Assembly (NCBI GenBank): GCA_937862905.1
Contig: CALMCL010000169.1
Span: 27,217-91,216 of the forward strand
Source of the DNA: an uncultured Burkholderiaceae bacterium
Lineage (GTDB): Bacteria; Pseudomonadota; Gammaproteobacteria; Burkholderiales; Burkholderiaceae
Reading direction: 5' to 3'
DNA length: 64,000 nt
Under the pieces are notes generated by a model. It worked only from the letters and a program-made list of their open reading frames with translations, did no database searches and was not told where the DNA came from. Both the position numbers and the translations under genes were made by a program. Of the stretch, positions 56,563 to 64,000 are shown in pieces. Each line of letters opens with the position of its first letter. Positions within the stretch are counted from its first letter, which is position 1.

Positions 56563-56868
56563 TTACCAGCTGGCTTTAACCAAGCCCGGGATTTCACCGT
56601 TCATGGCGGCATCACGCAACTTGCTGCGACCCAAACCAAACTGGCGGAACGTACCACGTGGACGACCCGTCAATTGGCAACGGTTACGCAAACGAGTGGG
56701 GTTTGCATTACGTGGCAATTGTTGCAACTTTAAACGAGCTTCATAACGCTCTTCTTCCGATTTCGATTGATCGTCAACGATGGCGACCAACGCAGCACGT
56801 TTTGCAGCAAATTTTGCCACCAACGTTTCGCGTTTTTTCTCACGGTTAATCAGGGATAACTTAGCCAT
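56563..56868 (-). CDS. rpsN: 30S ribosomal protein uS14
   Basis: The product (101 aa) is the long, zinc-free form: [20 protein letters not shown] and [41 protein letters not shown]. The ATG at 56868 matches the family; the frame is open to 56931 over the end of rplE. An 10 bp gap follows rplE. Confidence 0.97.
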   Translation of the reverse strand: MAKLSLINREKKRETLVAKFAAKRAALVAIVDDQSKSEEERYEARLKLQQLPRNANPTRLRNRCQLTGRPRGTFRQFGLGRSKLRDAAMNGEIPGLVKASW

Positions 56869-56878
56869 TATTCCACCC

Positions 56879-57418
56879 TTAGTTTCTGAACGGGAATTTG
56901 AAAGCCGCCAACAACGCTTTGGCTTCCGCATCTGTTTTTGCAGTCGTTGTCACGCTGATATTCAAGCCACGCAACGCATCGATTTTGTCATATTCAACTT
57001 CAGGGAAGATGATCTGCTCTTTAACACCGATGTTGTAGTTACCACGACCATCAAATGACTTGCCATTCACACCACGGAAGTCACGCACACGAGGAAACGC
57101 GACAGTGACCAAACGGTCTAAAAATTCGTACATTTGCACGCCGCGCAATGTCACCATGCAACCAATGGGGTAGTCTTCACGGATTTTGAAACCCGCAATT
57201 GCTTTACGCGCCTTGGTCACTACAGGTTTTTGACCTGCAATTTTGGTCATATCGCTTACTGCATGTTCGATGACTTTTTTATCAGCAACCGCTTCGCCCA
57301 CACCCATATTCAAGGTGATTTTGGTGATGCGCGGCACTTCCATTACAGATTTGTAACCGAATTTTTCGGTCAATTCTGCAATGACTTTTTCTTTGTAAAT
57401 ATTTTGCAAACGAGACAT
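56879..57418 (-). CDS. rplE: 50S ribosomal protein uL5
   Basis: The product (179 aa) binds 5S rRNA and contacts S13. Motifs: [54 protein letters not shown] and [29 protein letters not shown]. Confidence 0.98.
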   Translation of the reverse strand: MSRLQNIYKEKVIAELTEKFGYKSVMEVPRITKITLNMGVGEAVADKKVIEHAVSDMTKIAGQKPVVTKARKAIAGFKIREDYPIGCMVTLRGVQMYEFLDRLVTVAFPRVRDFRGVNGKSFDGRGNYNIGVKEQIIFPEVEYDKIDALRGLNISVTTTAKTDAEAKALLAAFKFPFRN

Positions 57419-57428
57419 GATATTCCCT

Positions 57429-57740
57429 TTACGCTACGACATCGCCGTTCGATTTAAAGACGCGGACTTTTTTACCGTCCACTTCTTTAATCGCAACGCG
57501 ATCCGCTTTTTGGGTTTTGGCATTAAACAACGCAACGTTTGAAATATGAATCGGCATGACTTTATTAACAATGCCGCCTTCTTTATTCAACATTGGGTTG
57601 GGACGTTGGTGTTTTTTCACCATATTGATGCCTTCGACTGTAACGTAGTCGGCGTCAACGCGTTGAGACACAACGCCACGCTTGCCTTTATCTTTGCCTG
57701 TCAAAACAACAACATTATCGCCTTTGCGAATCTTTTCCAT
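57429..57740 (-). CDS. rplX: 50S ribosomal protein uL24
   Basis: The product (103 aa) has the KOW motif [19 protein letters not shown] and the [15 protein letters not shown] segment, the assembly-initiating L24. Confidence 0.97.
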   Translation of the reverse strand: MEKIRKGDNVVVLTGKDKGKRGVVSQRVDADYVTVEGINMVKKHQRPNPMLNKEGGIVNKVMPIHISNVALFNAKTQKADRVAIKEVDGKKVRVFKSNGDVVA

Positions 57741-57750
57741 GTCGTTCTCC

Positions 57751-58119
57751 TTACAGCACTTCTGGCGCCAAAGACACGATCTTCATGAACTTTTCACCGC
57801 GCAATTCACGGGTTACTGGGCCAAAGATACGGGTGCCAATCGGCTCCAACTTAGCATTCAACAATACGGCTGCGTTGTCATCAAACTTGACTTTCGAGCC
57901 ATCAGAGCGGCGCACACCAGCAGCGGTACGAACCACTACGGCATTGTAAACCTCGCCTTTTTTGACGCGACCACGTGGGGCTGCATCTTTAATGCTGACT
58001 TTGATGACATCACCAACGCTAGCATAGCGACGTTTAGAGCCGCCTAACACTTTGATACACATTACCGAACGCGCGCCCGTGTTATCGGCGACGTCCAATC
58101 TGCTTTGCATCTGAATCAT
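57751..58119 (-). CDS. rplN: 50S ribosomal protein uL14
   Basis: The product (122 aa) reads [28 protein letters not shown] and ends [18 protein letters not shown], full-length L14. It is the first gene of the spc unit; 375 bp separate it from rpsQ. Confidence 0.98.
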   Translation of the reverse strand: MIQMQSRLDVADNTGARSVMCIKVLGGSKRRYASVGDVIKVSIKDAAPRGRVKKGEVYNAVVVRTAAGVRRSDGSKVKFDDNAAVLLNAKLEPIGTRIFGPVTRELRGEKFMKIVSLAPEVL

Positions 58120-58494
58120 GATATATATCCCAACTTGATTACCCTAATTAAAATAATCAGGCAGTCAGTTTTGGTCTCACTGCACTTCTAAGAAGGCAGC
58201 ACTTGAGTAGAATTCCGTGAACCACCAGAATTTGACTTAATTGTTATCGTCGAACGACTTTAACAAAGAACCGCTATTTTAGTTCGTTTCCCCCTGAGTG
58301 CGCAAGGACTAAATCGTTTATTTGCCAACTATATGAGAAATAGACACAAAAAAACAACTTATTCAAATCAACAGGCCACTTCACCCATTAACTCAACTAC
58401 CCGCAACCTCAGAAATGAATTTGCCCCACAATGCAAGCACTGCAGGGCAAACATTCACGCCTTAAAAAATAAGACGTGAAAAACGCTCAACAAC
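58120..58494 (-). other. 375 bp gap between rpsQ and rplN
   Basis: This corresponds to the S10/spc operon boundary. It contains a hairpin (58456-58478) just after rpsQ, an imperfect TTTGCCC/GGGCAA dyad next to it, and an AT-rich stretch before rplN that probably holds a promoter. I could not assign a firm -35/-10 pair, and no ORF is credible. Confidence 0.6.
58456..58478 (-). terminator. hairpin after rpsQ, candidate end of the S10 unit
   Basis: On the minus strand CACGTCTTA and TAAGGCGTG form a 9 bp stem (one G-U) around five T residues. It lies 16 nt after the rpsQ stop. A T-tract is lacking, so termination is uncertain. Confidence 0.5.
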
Positions 58495-58761
58495 TTACAC
58501 GACGCGTGCAGCTTCGAGCAAGCGCGTCACAGCCCAAGACTTGGTCTTAGACACTGGACGTGTTTCTTCGATTTCGACGAGATCGCCTTCGTTGTATTGA
58601 TTGGCTTCATCGTGCGCGTGATATTTTTTCGATTGAACGATGATTTTACCGTACAAAGGATGTGTTACACGACGCTCAACCAACACAGTCACTGTTTTGT
58701 CCATTTTGTTAGACGTAACGCGACCAGTCAATACACGACGTAAAGATTTTTGTTCACTCAT
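58495..58761 (-). CDS. rpsQ: 30S ribosomal protein uS17
   Basis: The product (88 aa) contains [42 protein letters not shown] and [20 protein letters not shown]. It overlaps rpmC by four bases (ATGA). Confidence 0.97.
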   Translation of the reverse strand: MSEQKSLRRVLTGRVTSNKMDKTVTVLVERRVTHPLYGKIIVQSKKYHAHDEANQYNEGDLVEIEETRPVSKTKSWAVTRLLEAARVV

Positions 58762-58952
58762 TTTGTACCTGCCTTTTGGTGCATAACAGTGCGCACGCGA
58801 GCGATGTCACGGCGTACTTTTTTGAGCTGATTGACGTCGCTCAACTGTTGCATCGCGCGTTGCATACGCAAGTTGAATTGCGTTTTCAACAAGGCGCTCA
58901 GTTCAGTTTGCAATGCCGCTGTGTCTTTGGTCAATAATTCTTTTGCTGACAT
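58758..58952 (-). CDS. rpmC: 50S ribosomal protein uL29
   Basis: The product (64 aa) is a two-helix coiled protein at the exit tunnel: [31 protein letters not shown] and [12 protein letters not shown]. Start at 58952 gives the family length. It overlaps rpsQ. Confidence 0.96.
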   Translation of the reverse strand: MSAKELLTKDTAALQTELSALLKTQFNLRMQRAMQQLSDVNQLKKVRRDIARVRTVMHQKAGTK

Positions 58953-58962
58953 AATACTCTCC

Positions 58963-59379
58963 TTAACCGCCAATGGTGCGCGTAACGAAAACGCACTTCA
59001 ATGGCAATTTGGCTTCTGCCAAACGAAATGCTTGACGCGCCAAATCTTCTGACACACCATCCATCTCGTATAACATTTTACCGGGTTGGATCTCAGCAAC
59101 ATAGTACTCGGGATTACCCTTACCGTTACCCATACGCACCTCTGCAGGCTTGTTAGAGATTGGTTTGTCAGGGTAGATACGGATCCAAATACGACCACCA
59201 CGCTTGATGTGACGGGTCATGGCACGACGTGCTGCTTCAATTTGGCGCGCAGTGATACGACCACGCTCCACTGATTTCAAGCCAAAGTCACCGAAAGACA
59301 CATCTGCGCCACGGGTAGCGACGCCTGTGTTACGGCCTTTTTGCTCTTTACGATACTTTCTACGTGCGGGTTGCAACAT
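58963..59379 (-). CDS. rplP: 50S ribosomal protein uL16
   Basis: The product (138 aa) begins [19 protein letters not shown] and contains [44 protein letters not shown]. The conserved arginine that is hydroxylated by RoxA-type enzymes lies in this core. Confidence 0.98.
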   Translation of the reverse strand: MLQPARRKYRKEQKGRNTGVATRGADVSFGDFGLKSVERGRITARQIEAARRAMTRHIKRGGRIWIRIYPDKPISNKPAEVRMGNGKGNPEYYVAEIQPGKMLYEMDGVSEDLARQAFRLAEAKLPLKCVFVTRTIGG

Positions 59380-59381
59380 AA

Positions 59382-60182
59382 TTATTCTCCTGCACCAGCT
59401 GGTTTAGCATCCGATGGTTTGCGTGTGTTACGACGCGCACCTGGTGCATCACCATCACGGCGTTTACGATCACCCGATGGGCGGCCTTCGCGACGTGGTT
59501 GTTTTTTATCATCCTTACCATCATGCTCATAGCCTGTGCCTGGCAAAACGCGACGATCCAACGTGTCGCCTTTGTAGACCCAAACTTTGATGCCGATGAT
59601 GCCGTATGTGGTCAAAGCAGTTGATGTGGCGTAATCGATGTTCGCTTTGAGGGTATGCAAAGGCACACGGCCTTCACGCTGCCACTCTGAACGAGCGATT
59701 TCAATGCCATTCAAACGACCTGAGCTCATGATCTTGATGCCTTGCGCGCCCATACGGGTTGCACCTTGCATCGCGCGGCGCATCGCACGGCGGAACATGA
59801 CACGTTTTTCGAGCTGCTGGGCAATGCCATCACCGATCAGTTGCGCGTCGATTTCTGGCTTGCGCACTTCTTCGATGTTCACATGCACAGGCACATTCAT
59901 CAATTTTTGCAAATCAGCGCGCAACACTTCAATGTCTTCGCCTTTTTTGCCAATGACCACGCCAGGGCGTGAGCTGAAAATGGTGATACGGGCAGTTTTC
60001 GCTGGACGCTCAATCAAAACACGCGCCACCGAAGCATTTTTCAACTTTTTCTTGAGGTACTCGCGCACTTTCAAGTCTTCATTGAGGGTTGCTGCGAATT
60101 CGCTGTTTTTAGCGTACCAACGAGAATCCCAATCCTTGGTGACTTGCAAACGAAAGCCAGTAGGGTTAATCTTTTGTCCCAT
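59382..60182 (-). CDS. rpsC: 30S ribosomal protein uS3
   Basis: The product (266 aa) has the KH domain ([18 protein letters not shown]) and the C-terminal S3 domain ([23 protein letters not shown]-like). A basic, Arg/Lys/Gly-rich tail runs from about residue 222 to the end. The tail makes it longer than E. coli S3 but is normal for Burkholderiales. Confidence 0.97.
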   Translation of the reverse strand: MGQKINPTGFRLQVTKDWDSRWYAKNSEFAATLNEDLKVREYLKKKLKNASVARVLIERPAKTARITIFSSRPGVVIGKKGEDIEVLRADLQKLMNVPVHVNIEEVRKPEIDAQLIGDGIAQQLEKRVMFRRAMRRAMQGATRMGAQGIKIMSSGRLNGIEIARSEWQREGRVPLHTLKANIDYATSTALTTYGIIGIKVWVYKGDTLDRRVLPGTGYEHDGKDDKKQPRREGRPSGDRKRRDGDAPGARRNTRKPSDAKPAGAGE

Positions 60183-60191
60183 CTTGACTCC

Positions 60192-60521
60192 TTATTGTCC
60201 GACAGTCACACTGATGTGACAGGTTTGTTTTTCGATGCTGTTGCCACGGCCTTTGGCGCGTGCCGACATACGTTTCAAAGATGTACCTTTATCGATGAAG
60301 ATGCGTGTAACACGCAATTCGTCGATGTCTGCACCATCATTGTGTTCGGCATTAGCAATTGCTGATTCCAGAACCTTCTTGATGATCACAGCCGCTTTCT
60401 TTTGAGTGAAAGCCAAGGTGTTGAGCGCTGCTTCAACTTGTTTGCCGCGAATCAAATCGGCCACCAAACGGCCTTTTTGAGCCGACAAGCGCACACCACG
60501 TAAAATAGCTGTAGTTTCCAT
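60192..60521 (-). CDS. rplV: 50S ribosomal protein uL22
   Basis: The product (109 aa) has [30 protein letters not shown] and the tunnel hairpin [25 protein letters not shown], which forms the exit tunnel constriction. Confidence 0.98.
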   Translation of the reverse strand: METTAILRGVRLSAQKGRLVADLIRGKQVEAALNTLAFTQKKAAVIIKKVLESAIANAEHNDGADIDELRVTRIFIDKGTSLKRMSARAKGRGNSIEKQTCHISVTVGQ

Positions 60522-60532
60522 AACGCTTATCC

Positions 60533-60808
60533 TTATTTCTTCGCTTTTTTGTCCGCCGCGTGACCTTTGAAGGTACGGGTGAGGGCAAACTCGCCGAGTT
60601 TATGACCAACCATATTTTCAGAAATATAGACGGGCACATGCTGACGGCCATTGTGCACTGCAATGGTTAAGCCGATGAAATCAGGCAAAACAGTTGAGCG
60701 ACGAGACCACGTTTTAATTGGTTTTTTGTCACGATTTGCGACCGCTGTTTCCACTTTTTTCAATAAGTGAGCGTCACAAAATGGACCTTTTTTGACTGAA
60801 CGAGCCAT
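60533..60808 (-). CDS. rpsS: 30S ribosomal protein uS19
   Basis: The product (91 aa) begins [18 protein letters not shown] and contains [22 protein letters not shown] and [19 protein letters not shown]. Confidence 0.98.
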   Translation of the reverse strand: MARSVKKGPFCDAHLLKKVETAVANRDKKPIKTWSRRSTVLPDFIGLTIAVHNGRQHVPVYISENMVGHKLGEFALTRTFKGHAADKKAKK

Positions 60809-60818
60809 TTGCTACTCC

Positions 60819-61646
60819 TTATTTAAAGCGACGTTTAACGATCATGCTGGTCGTGCGCTTATTGCGACGCGTACGGTAGCCTTTGGTTTTTTGACCCCAT
60901 GGCGACACAGGATGCATACCAGCGGACGTACGACCTTCACCACCACCGTGCGGGTGATCGACCGGATTCATGACCACACCACGCACCGTTGGACGAATGC
61001 CGCGCCAGCGCGTTGCACCCGCTTTACCGATTTGACGCAAACCGTGCTCTTCGTTACCGACTTCACCAATGGTGGCGCGGCAATCAACGTGTACGCGGCG
61101 AACTTCGCCTGAACGCAAACGCAATTGAGCGTAAACGCCTTCACGCGCCATCAACTGAACTGAAGTACCAGCTGAACGAGCGATTTGCGCGCCTTTGCCT
61201 GGCTTCATTTCGATGCAGTGAATCGTTGAACCGACAGGAATATTGCGAATTGGCAATGTATTACCTGCTTTGATCGGCGCTTCTGCACCGCTCACAAGCT
61301 CTTGACCTGCTGACACACCGCGTGGCGCGATGATGTAACGACGCTCACCGTCTTTGTACAACAACAAAGCGATGTTTGCAGAACGGTTAGGATCATATTC
61401 CAAACGCTCAACTTTAGCGACAATACCGTCTTTGTCATTGCGTTTGAAGTCGATCATACGGTAGTGGTGCTTGTGACCGCCGCCTTTATGACGCGTCGTG
61501 ATCACACCACGGTGATTACGACCCGCATTTTGCTTTTGAGCTTCCAACAAAGGTGCATGGGGCGCGCCCTTATGCAACTCTTTGTTGACCACTTTCACGA
61601 GGCCACGACGGCCAGGCGAGGTTGGCTTGACTTTTACGAGTGCCAT
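60819..61646 (-). CDS. rplB: 50S ribosomal protein uL2
   Basis: The product (275 aa) has [43 protein letters not shown] and the peptidyl transferase-near [35 protein letters not shown], with the conserved His. Confidence 0.98.
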   Translation of the reverse strand: MALVKVKPTSPGRRGLVKVVNKELHKGAPHAPLLEAQKQNAGRNHRGVITTRHKGGGHKHHYRMIDFKRNDKDGIVAKVERLEYDPNRSANIALLLYKDGERRYIIAPRGVSAGQELVSGAEAPIKAGNTLPIRNIPVGSTIHCIEMKPGKGAQIARSAGTSVQLMAREGVYAQLRLRSGEVRRVHVDCRATIGEVGNEEHGLRQIGKAGATRWRGIRPTVRGVVMNPVDHPHGGGEGRTSAGMHPVSPWGQKTKGYRTRRNKRTTSMIVKRRFK

Positions 61647-61647
61647 A

Positions 61648-61947
61648 TTATTTCACCTCCTCGTCAAAGTGGATCTCTTGACCTTGTTTTAAGGCCACGT
61701 AAGCGATGCGCGTATTTGAGCGTTTACCCATGCGTTTGCCTGCACGTTTGGTTTTACCTTTACGGTTCAACACACGAACAGCATCAACTTCCACTTTAAA
61801 CAATAATTCAACCGCCGCTTTGATTTCAGGCTTAGTCGCTGTAGGAACAACGCGAAACGCAACGTGTTCATTTTTTTCAGCGATGAAAGTGCTTTTTTCA
61901 GAAACGATCGGCGCCAGGATAACTTGCATTAAACGGTCTTGATTCAT
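61648..61947 (-). CDS. rplW: 50S ribosomal protein uL23
   Basis: The product (99 aa) reads [28 protein letters not shown] and [30 protein letters not shown]. It docks trigger factor and SRP at the tunnel exit. It overlaps rplD by 4 bp. Confidence 0.97.
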   Translation of the reverse strand: MNQDRLMQVILAPIVSEKSTFIAEKNEHVAFRVVPTATKPEIKAAVELLFKVEVDAVRVLNRKGKTKRAGKRMGKRSNTRIAYVALKQGQEIHFDEEVK

Positions 61948-62561
61948 GACAAGATCTCCTCGATTTGCGCTACCGCTGCTTTGGTCACCAATACTTTACC
62001 GTAGAACAACAACGACAATGGATCTGCATGCTTAGGCTCACAAACATACACATTGACCAAGTTGCGCGCTGCCAAGAACAAGTTCTCAGAGTAATCCGCA
62101 GTGATGATCATGGCTGAATCTGTGCCCAATGCTTTCAATTTATCAGCAACCAGTTTGGTTTTAGGCGCTTCAACTGCAAAGTCCTCAACCACAACCAAAC
62201 GGCCTTCACGGGCCAATTGCGACAAAATGCTGCACATCGCTGCGCGGTGCATTTTACGGTTAACTTTTTGTGTGAAATTCTCATCAGGAGAATTCGGGAA
62301 CGCGCGTCCACCCCCACGCCAGATCGGCGAAGATGTCATACCTGAACGTGCACGACCCGTACCTTTTTGAGCCCAAGGCTTTTTGGTACTGTGCTTAACA
62401 GTTTGACGATCTTTTTGTTGGCGGTTGCCTGAACGGGCATTGGCTTGGTAGGCCACAACGATTTGATGAATCAAAGCTTCGTTGTATTCGCGACCAAACA
62501 CGGCATCTGAAGCAGCAACTAAACCTGCTTGACCTTGCGCATTAAAGAGCTGAATATCCAT
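61944..62561 (-). CDS. rplD: 50S ribosomal protein uL4
   Basis: The product (205 aa) has [29 protein letters not shown], the tunnel extension, and [25 protein letters not shown]4 is the E. coli S10-operon autoregulator. Its start shares one base with the rplC stop (TAATG). Confidence 0.97.
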   Translation of the reverse strand: MDIQLFNAQGQAGLVAASDAVFGREYNEALIHQIVVAYQANARSGNRQQKDRQTVKHSTKKPWAQKGTGRARSGMTSSPIWRGGGRAFPNSPDENFTQKVNRKMHRAAMCSILSQLAREGRLVVVEDFAVEAPKTKLVADKLKALGTDSAMIITADYSENLFLAARNLVNVYVCEPKHADPLSLLFYGKVLVTKAAVAQIEEILS

Positions 62562-63220
62562 TATTTAGCTCCTTTAACTTTAACCGCAGCACGAACCATG
62601 ATGTTGCCGTTTTTGGCGCCAGGAACAGCGCCTTTAACCAACAACAAACCACGTTCGATGTCAATGCGTGCGATTTCTAAATTTTGTACTGTGCAGCTGA
62701 CATCACCCATGTGACCAGTCATGCGCTTACCAGGGAAAACACGACCTGGATCCTGCGCCATACCGATCGAACCGGGGACGTTGTGCGAACGAGAGTTACC
62801 GTGCGAAGCGCGACCAGAAGCGAAATTGTAACGCTTGATCGTACCTGCATAGCCTTTACCAATTGTGACACCAGAAACGTCCACTTTTTGGCCAGCTTGG
62901 AAAATCTCAACAGTGACGCTTGAACCTGCTGACAATTGCGCAAGCGCATCAGCATCTAAACGAAACTCTTTAGTGAAGGAACCCGCTTCAGCACCCGCTT
63001 TTGCCAAATGACCCGCTTGGGCTTTAGCAACACGTGATGCGCGACGAGTACCGTAGGCAACCTGAACGGCGGCGTAGCCGTCGACTTCAGGTGTCTTAAC
63101 TTGGGTAACGCGATTGCCTGACACATCCAACACAGTTACGGGGATAGAAGCACCATCCTCAGTAAAAATGCGGGTCATGCCGACCTTGCGCCCCAACAGA
63201 CCCAGTCCATTGTGACTCAT
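62561..63220 (-). CDS. rplC: 50S ribosomal protein uL3
   Basis: The product (219 aa) contains [25 protein letters not shown] and [40 protein letters not shown]. The ATG at 63220 (AACTCC...GGAG upstream on the minus strand) is preferred to 63232. It starts the S10 unit after a 288 bp gap from rpsJ. Confidence 0.97.
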   Translation of the reverse strand: MSHNGLGLLGRKVGMTRIFTEDGASIPVTVLDVSGNRVTQVKTPEVDGYAAVQVAYGTRRASRVAKAQAGHLAKAGAEAGSFTKEFRLDADALAQLSAGSSVTVEIFQAGQKVDVSGVTIGKGYAGTIKRYNFASGRASHGNSRSHNVPGSIGMAQDPGRVFPGKRMTGHMGDVSCTVQNLEIARIDIERGLLLVKGAVPGAKNGNIMVRAAVKVKGAK

Positions 63221-63508
63221 TATAAACTCCATTCTCGACTGCGATTGGTCGAGCTAGATTACCATTTAGCGTTATTTTGATTAACAACGCCTCTTAAAAA
63301 ACCTTTTCGATCCAATTGACATCAAAGCAAAAAGGTTAGCTTTGTATGATATTACATTTCATTGCAATACGCAAGCAGGAGCTTGCGCTAACTGTTTATT
63401 TTTGAATGATTTTGTTCGTTTGCAGCAAAAAGACAACGGCATTCATTTACGCCCCCCACAAAAAACACACCCGAAGGTGCGTTTTTTATTTGCTCTGCAA
63501 TCGATGGA
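63221..63508 (-). promoter_or_regulatory. rpsJ-rplC gap: terminator and probable S10 leader
   Basis: On the minus strand the rpsJ terminator (63460-63487) comes first. Further on, AACCTTTT and AAAAGGTT (within 63295-63335) enclose about 22 nt and are followed by TTTT, a second hairpin that could be an attenuator leader for rplC. A promoter is expected between them; TTGCAA (minus strand, near 63365) is a possible -35. No ORF is credible. Confidence 0.5.
63460..63487 (-). terminator. rho-independent terminator after rpsJ
   Basis: On the minus strand CGCACC, loop TTCG and GGTGTG (63481-63466, one G-U pair) are followed by TTTTTTG, flanked by an A-run on the other side. It is 28 nt after the rpsJ stop. 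Confidence 0.85.
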
Positions 63509-63817
63509 TTACACTTTAATTTCAACATCAACGCCTGCTGGCAAGTCGAGCTTCATCAAAGCATCAACCGTTTTGTCCGTTGGGTCAACGATGTCCATCA
63601 AACGTTGGTGCGTGCGAATTTCAAACTGATCGCGCGACGTTTTGTTCACGTGTGGTGAACGCAAGATGTCAAAACGCTGGATGCGTGTTGGCAAAGGTAC
63701 CGGACCTTTAACAATCGCGCCGGTACGCTTTGCAGTTTCAACGATTTCAGCCGCTGACTGATCGATCAAACGATAGTCAAATGCTTTTAAACGAATACGA
63801 ATTTTAGTGCTGGCCAT
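63509..63817 (-). CDS. rpsJ: 30S ribosomal protein uS10 (NusE)
   Basis: The product (102 aa) reads [22 protein letters not shown] and [40 protein letters not shown]. It is both an S10 ribosomal protein and a NusB partner in antitermination. The ATG at 63817 fits the family; the frame opens at 63859. Confidence 0.97.
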   Translation of the reverse strand: MASTKIRIRLKAFDYRLIDQSAAEIVETAKRTGAIVKGPVPLPTRIQRFDILRSPHVNKTSRDQFEIRTHQRLMDIVDPTDKTVDALMKLDLPAGVDVEIKV

Positions 63818-63840
63818 GATATGACTTTCTAAAGAACAAG

Positions 63841-63858
63841 GTGAAATTAATTTCACCA
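63841..63858. repeat. 18 bp perfect palindrome between tuf and rpsJ
   Basis: GGTGAAATTAATTTCACC reads the same on both strands and lies 24 bp before the rpsJ start. It could be a regulator dyad or form a small leader hairpin. Confidence 0.55.
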
Positions 63859-63888
63859 AACAGTAAAGAACAACTTAACTTGAAACAC

Positions 63889-63908
63889 TGGGTGGCGCAC
63901 CACCCAGC
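63889..63908 (-). terminator. hairpin after tuf
   Basis: CTGGGTGG (63889-63896) and CCACCCAG (63901-63908) form a perfect 8 bp stem with a 4 nt loop, 38 nt after the tuf stop. The T-tract is weak (GTGTTTC). Confidence 0.55.
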
Positions 63909-63945
63909 GCAATACAACTTTGATGCAACTTTAAATCAAAAACAA

Positions 63946-64000
63946 TTAAGCAATGATTTTAGCCACAACACCCGCGCCGACGGTACGACCGCCTTCACGA
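63946..64000 (-). CDS. tuf: elongation factor Tu, 3' end (partial)
   Basis: Only the last 18 codons are in the window; the minus strand reads REGGRTVGAGVVAKIIA and a stop, the invariant EF-Tu C-terminus. The gene continues beyond the window and belongs to the str cluster upstream of rpsJ. Confidence 0.95.
   Translation of the reverse strand, partial: REGGRTVGAGVVAKIIA

Overview
The window is a chromosomal segment of a betaproteobacterium, most likely of the order Burkholderiales and with only moderate GC. The reasons are the gene orders cmk-rpsA-ihfB, tRNA-Gln-prs-rplY-pth and tuf-rpsJ-(S10-spc-alpha)-rplQ with infA between secY and rpmJ, plus a CysB-type regulator and SlmA. The species cannot be named from sequence alone. 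Most genes are housekeeping; the unusual material lies at 2.1-2.9 kb and 13.4-17.4 kb.

Layout. 0-11.2 kb: a lipoprotein, gatB, an AT-rich secreted orphan, miaA, then dnaQ, rnhA and a methyltransferase on the minus strand, followed by gloB, a very long mltD and fabI. 11.4-13.3 kb: the ABC-F ATPase yheS. 13.4-14.6 kb: two same-strand cargo genes (VOC protein, DUF6151-like protein) separated by a convincing integron attC site, with no integrase in the window. 14.6-17.3 kb: two copies of a roughly 300 bp MITE-like element in opposite orientation, bracketing a GyrI-like gene and an amino-acid binding lipoprotein. 17.6-22.7 kb: the permease and ATPase of that transporter, a trans-sulfuration PLP enzyme, a TauE/SafE exporter and a CysB-like regulator, which together look like a sulfur amino acid locus. 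22.8-25.9 kb: an ada-alkB alkylation-repair operon, a YbhB-like protein and a LysR regulator.

26-38.8 kb: tRNA-Gln, prs, rplY and pth; gltBD (glutamate synthase, minus strand); grxD; an EamA transporter overlapping ubiX; an O-methyltransferase. 38.8-48.8 kb: ihfB-rpsA-cmk, a cupredoxin, slmA, recN, nadK, divergent hrcA, and dsbD. 48.9-64 kb: the ribosomal S10-spc-alpha supercluster on the minus strand, from the 3' end of tuf to rplQ, including secY, infA, rpoA and a 38-codon rpmJ.

The ribosomal cluster has canonical order but several long intergenic gaps with strong hairpins (rpsJ/rplC, rpsQ/rplN, rpsK/rpsD, rpoA/rplQ), which suggests it is broken into separately regulated units. Other points worth a second look are an old 18-residue tandem duplication inside RecN, a diverged intergenic repeat present at 4.7 and 10.0 kb, and the AT-rich gene with a possible remnant ORF beside it. 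I found no CRISPR array, rRNA, transposase, integrase or prophage.
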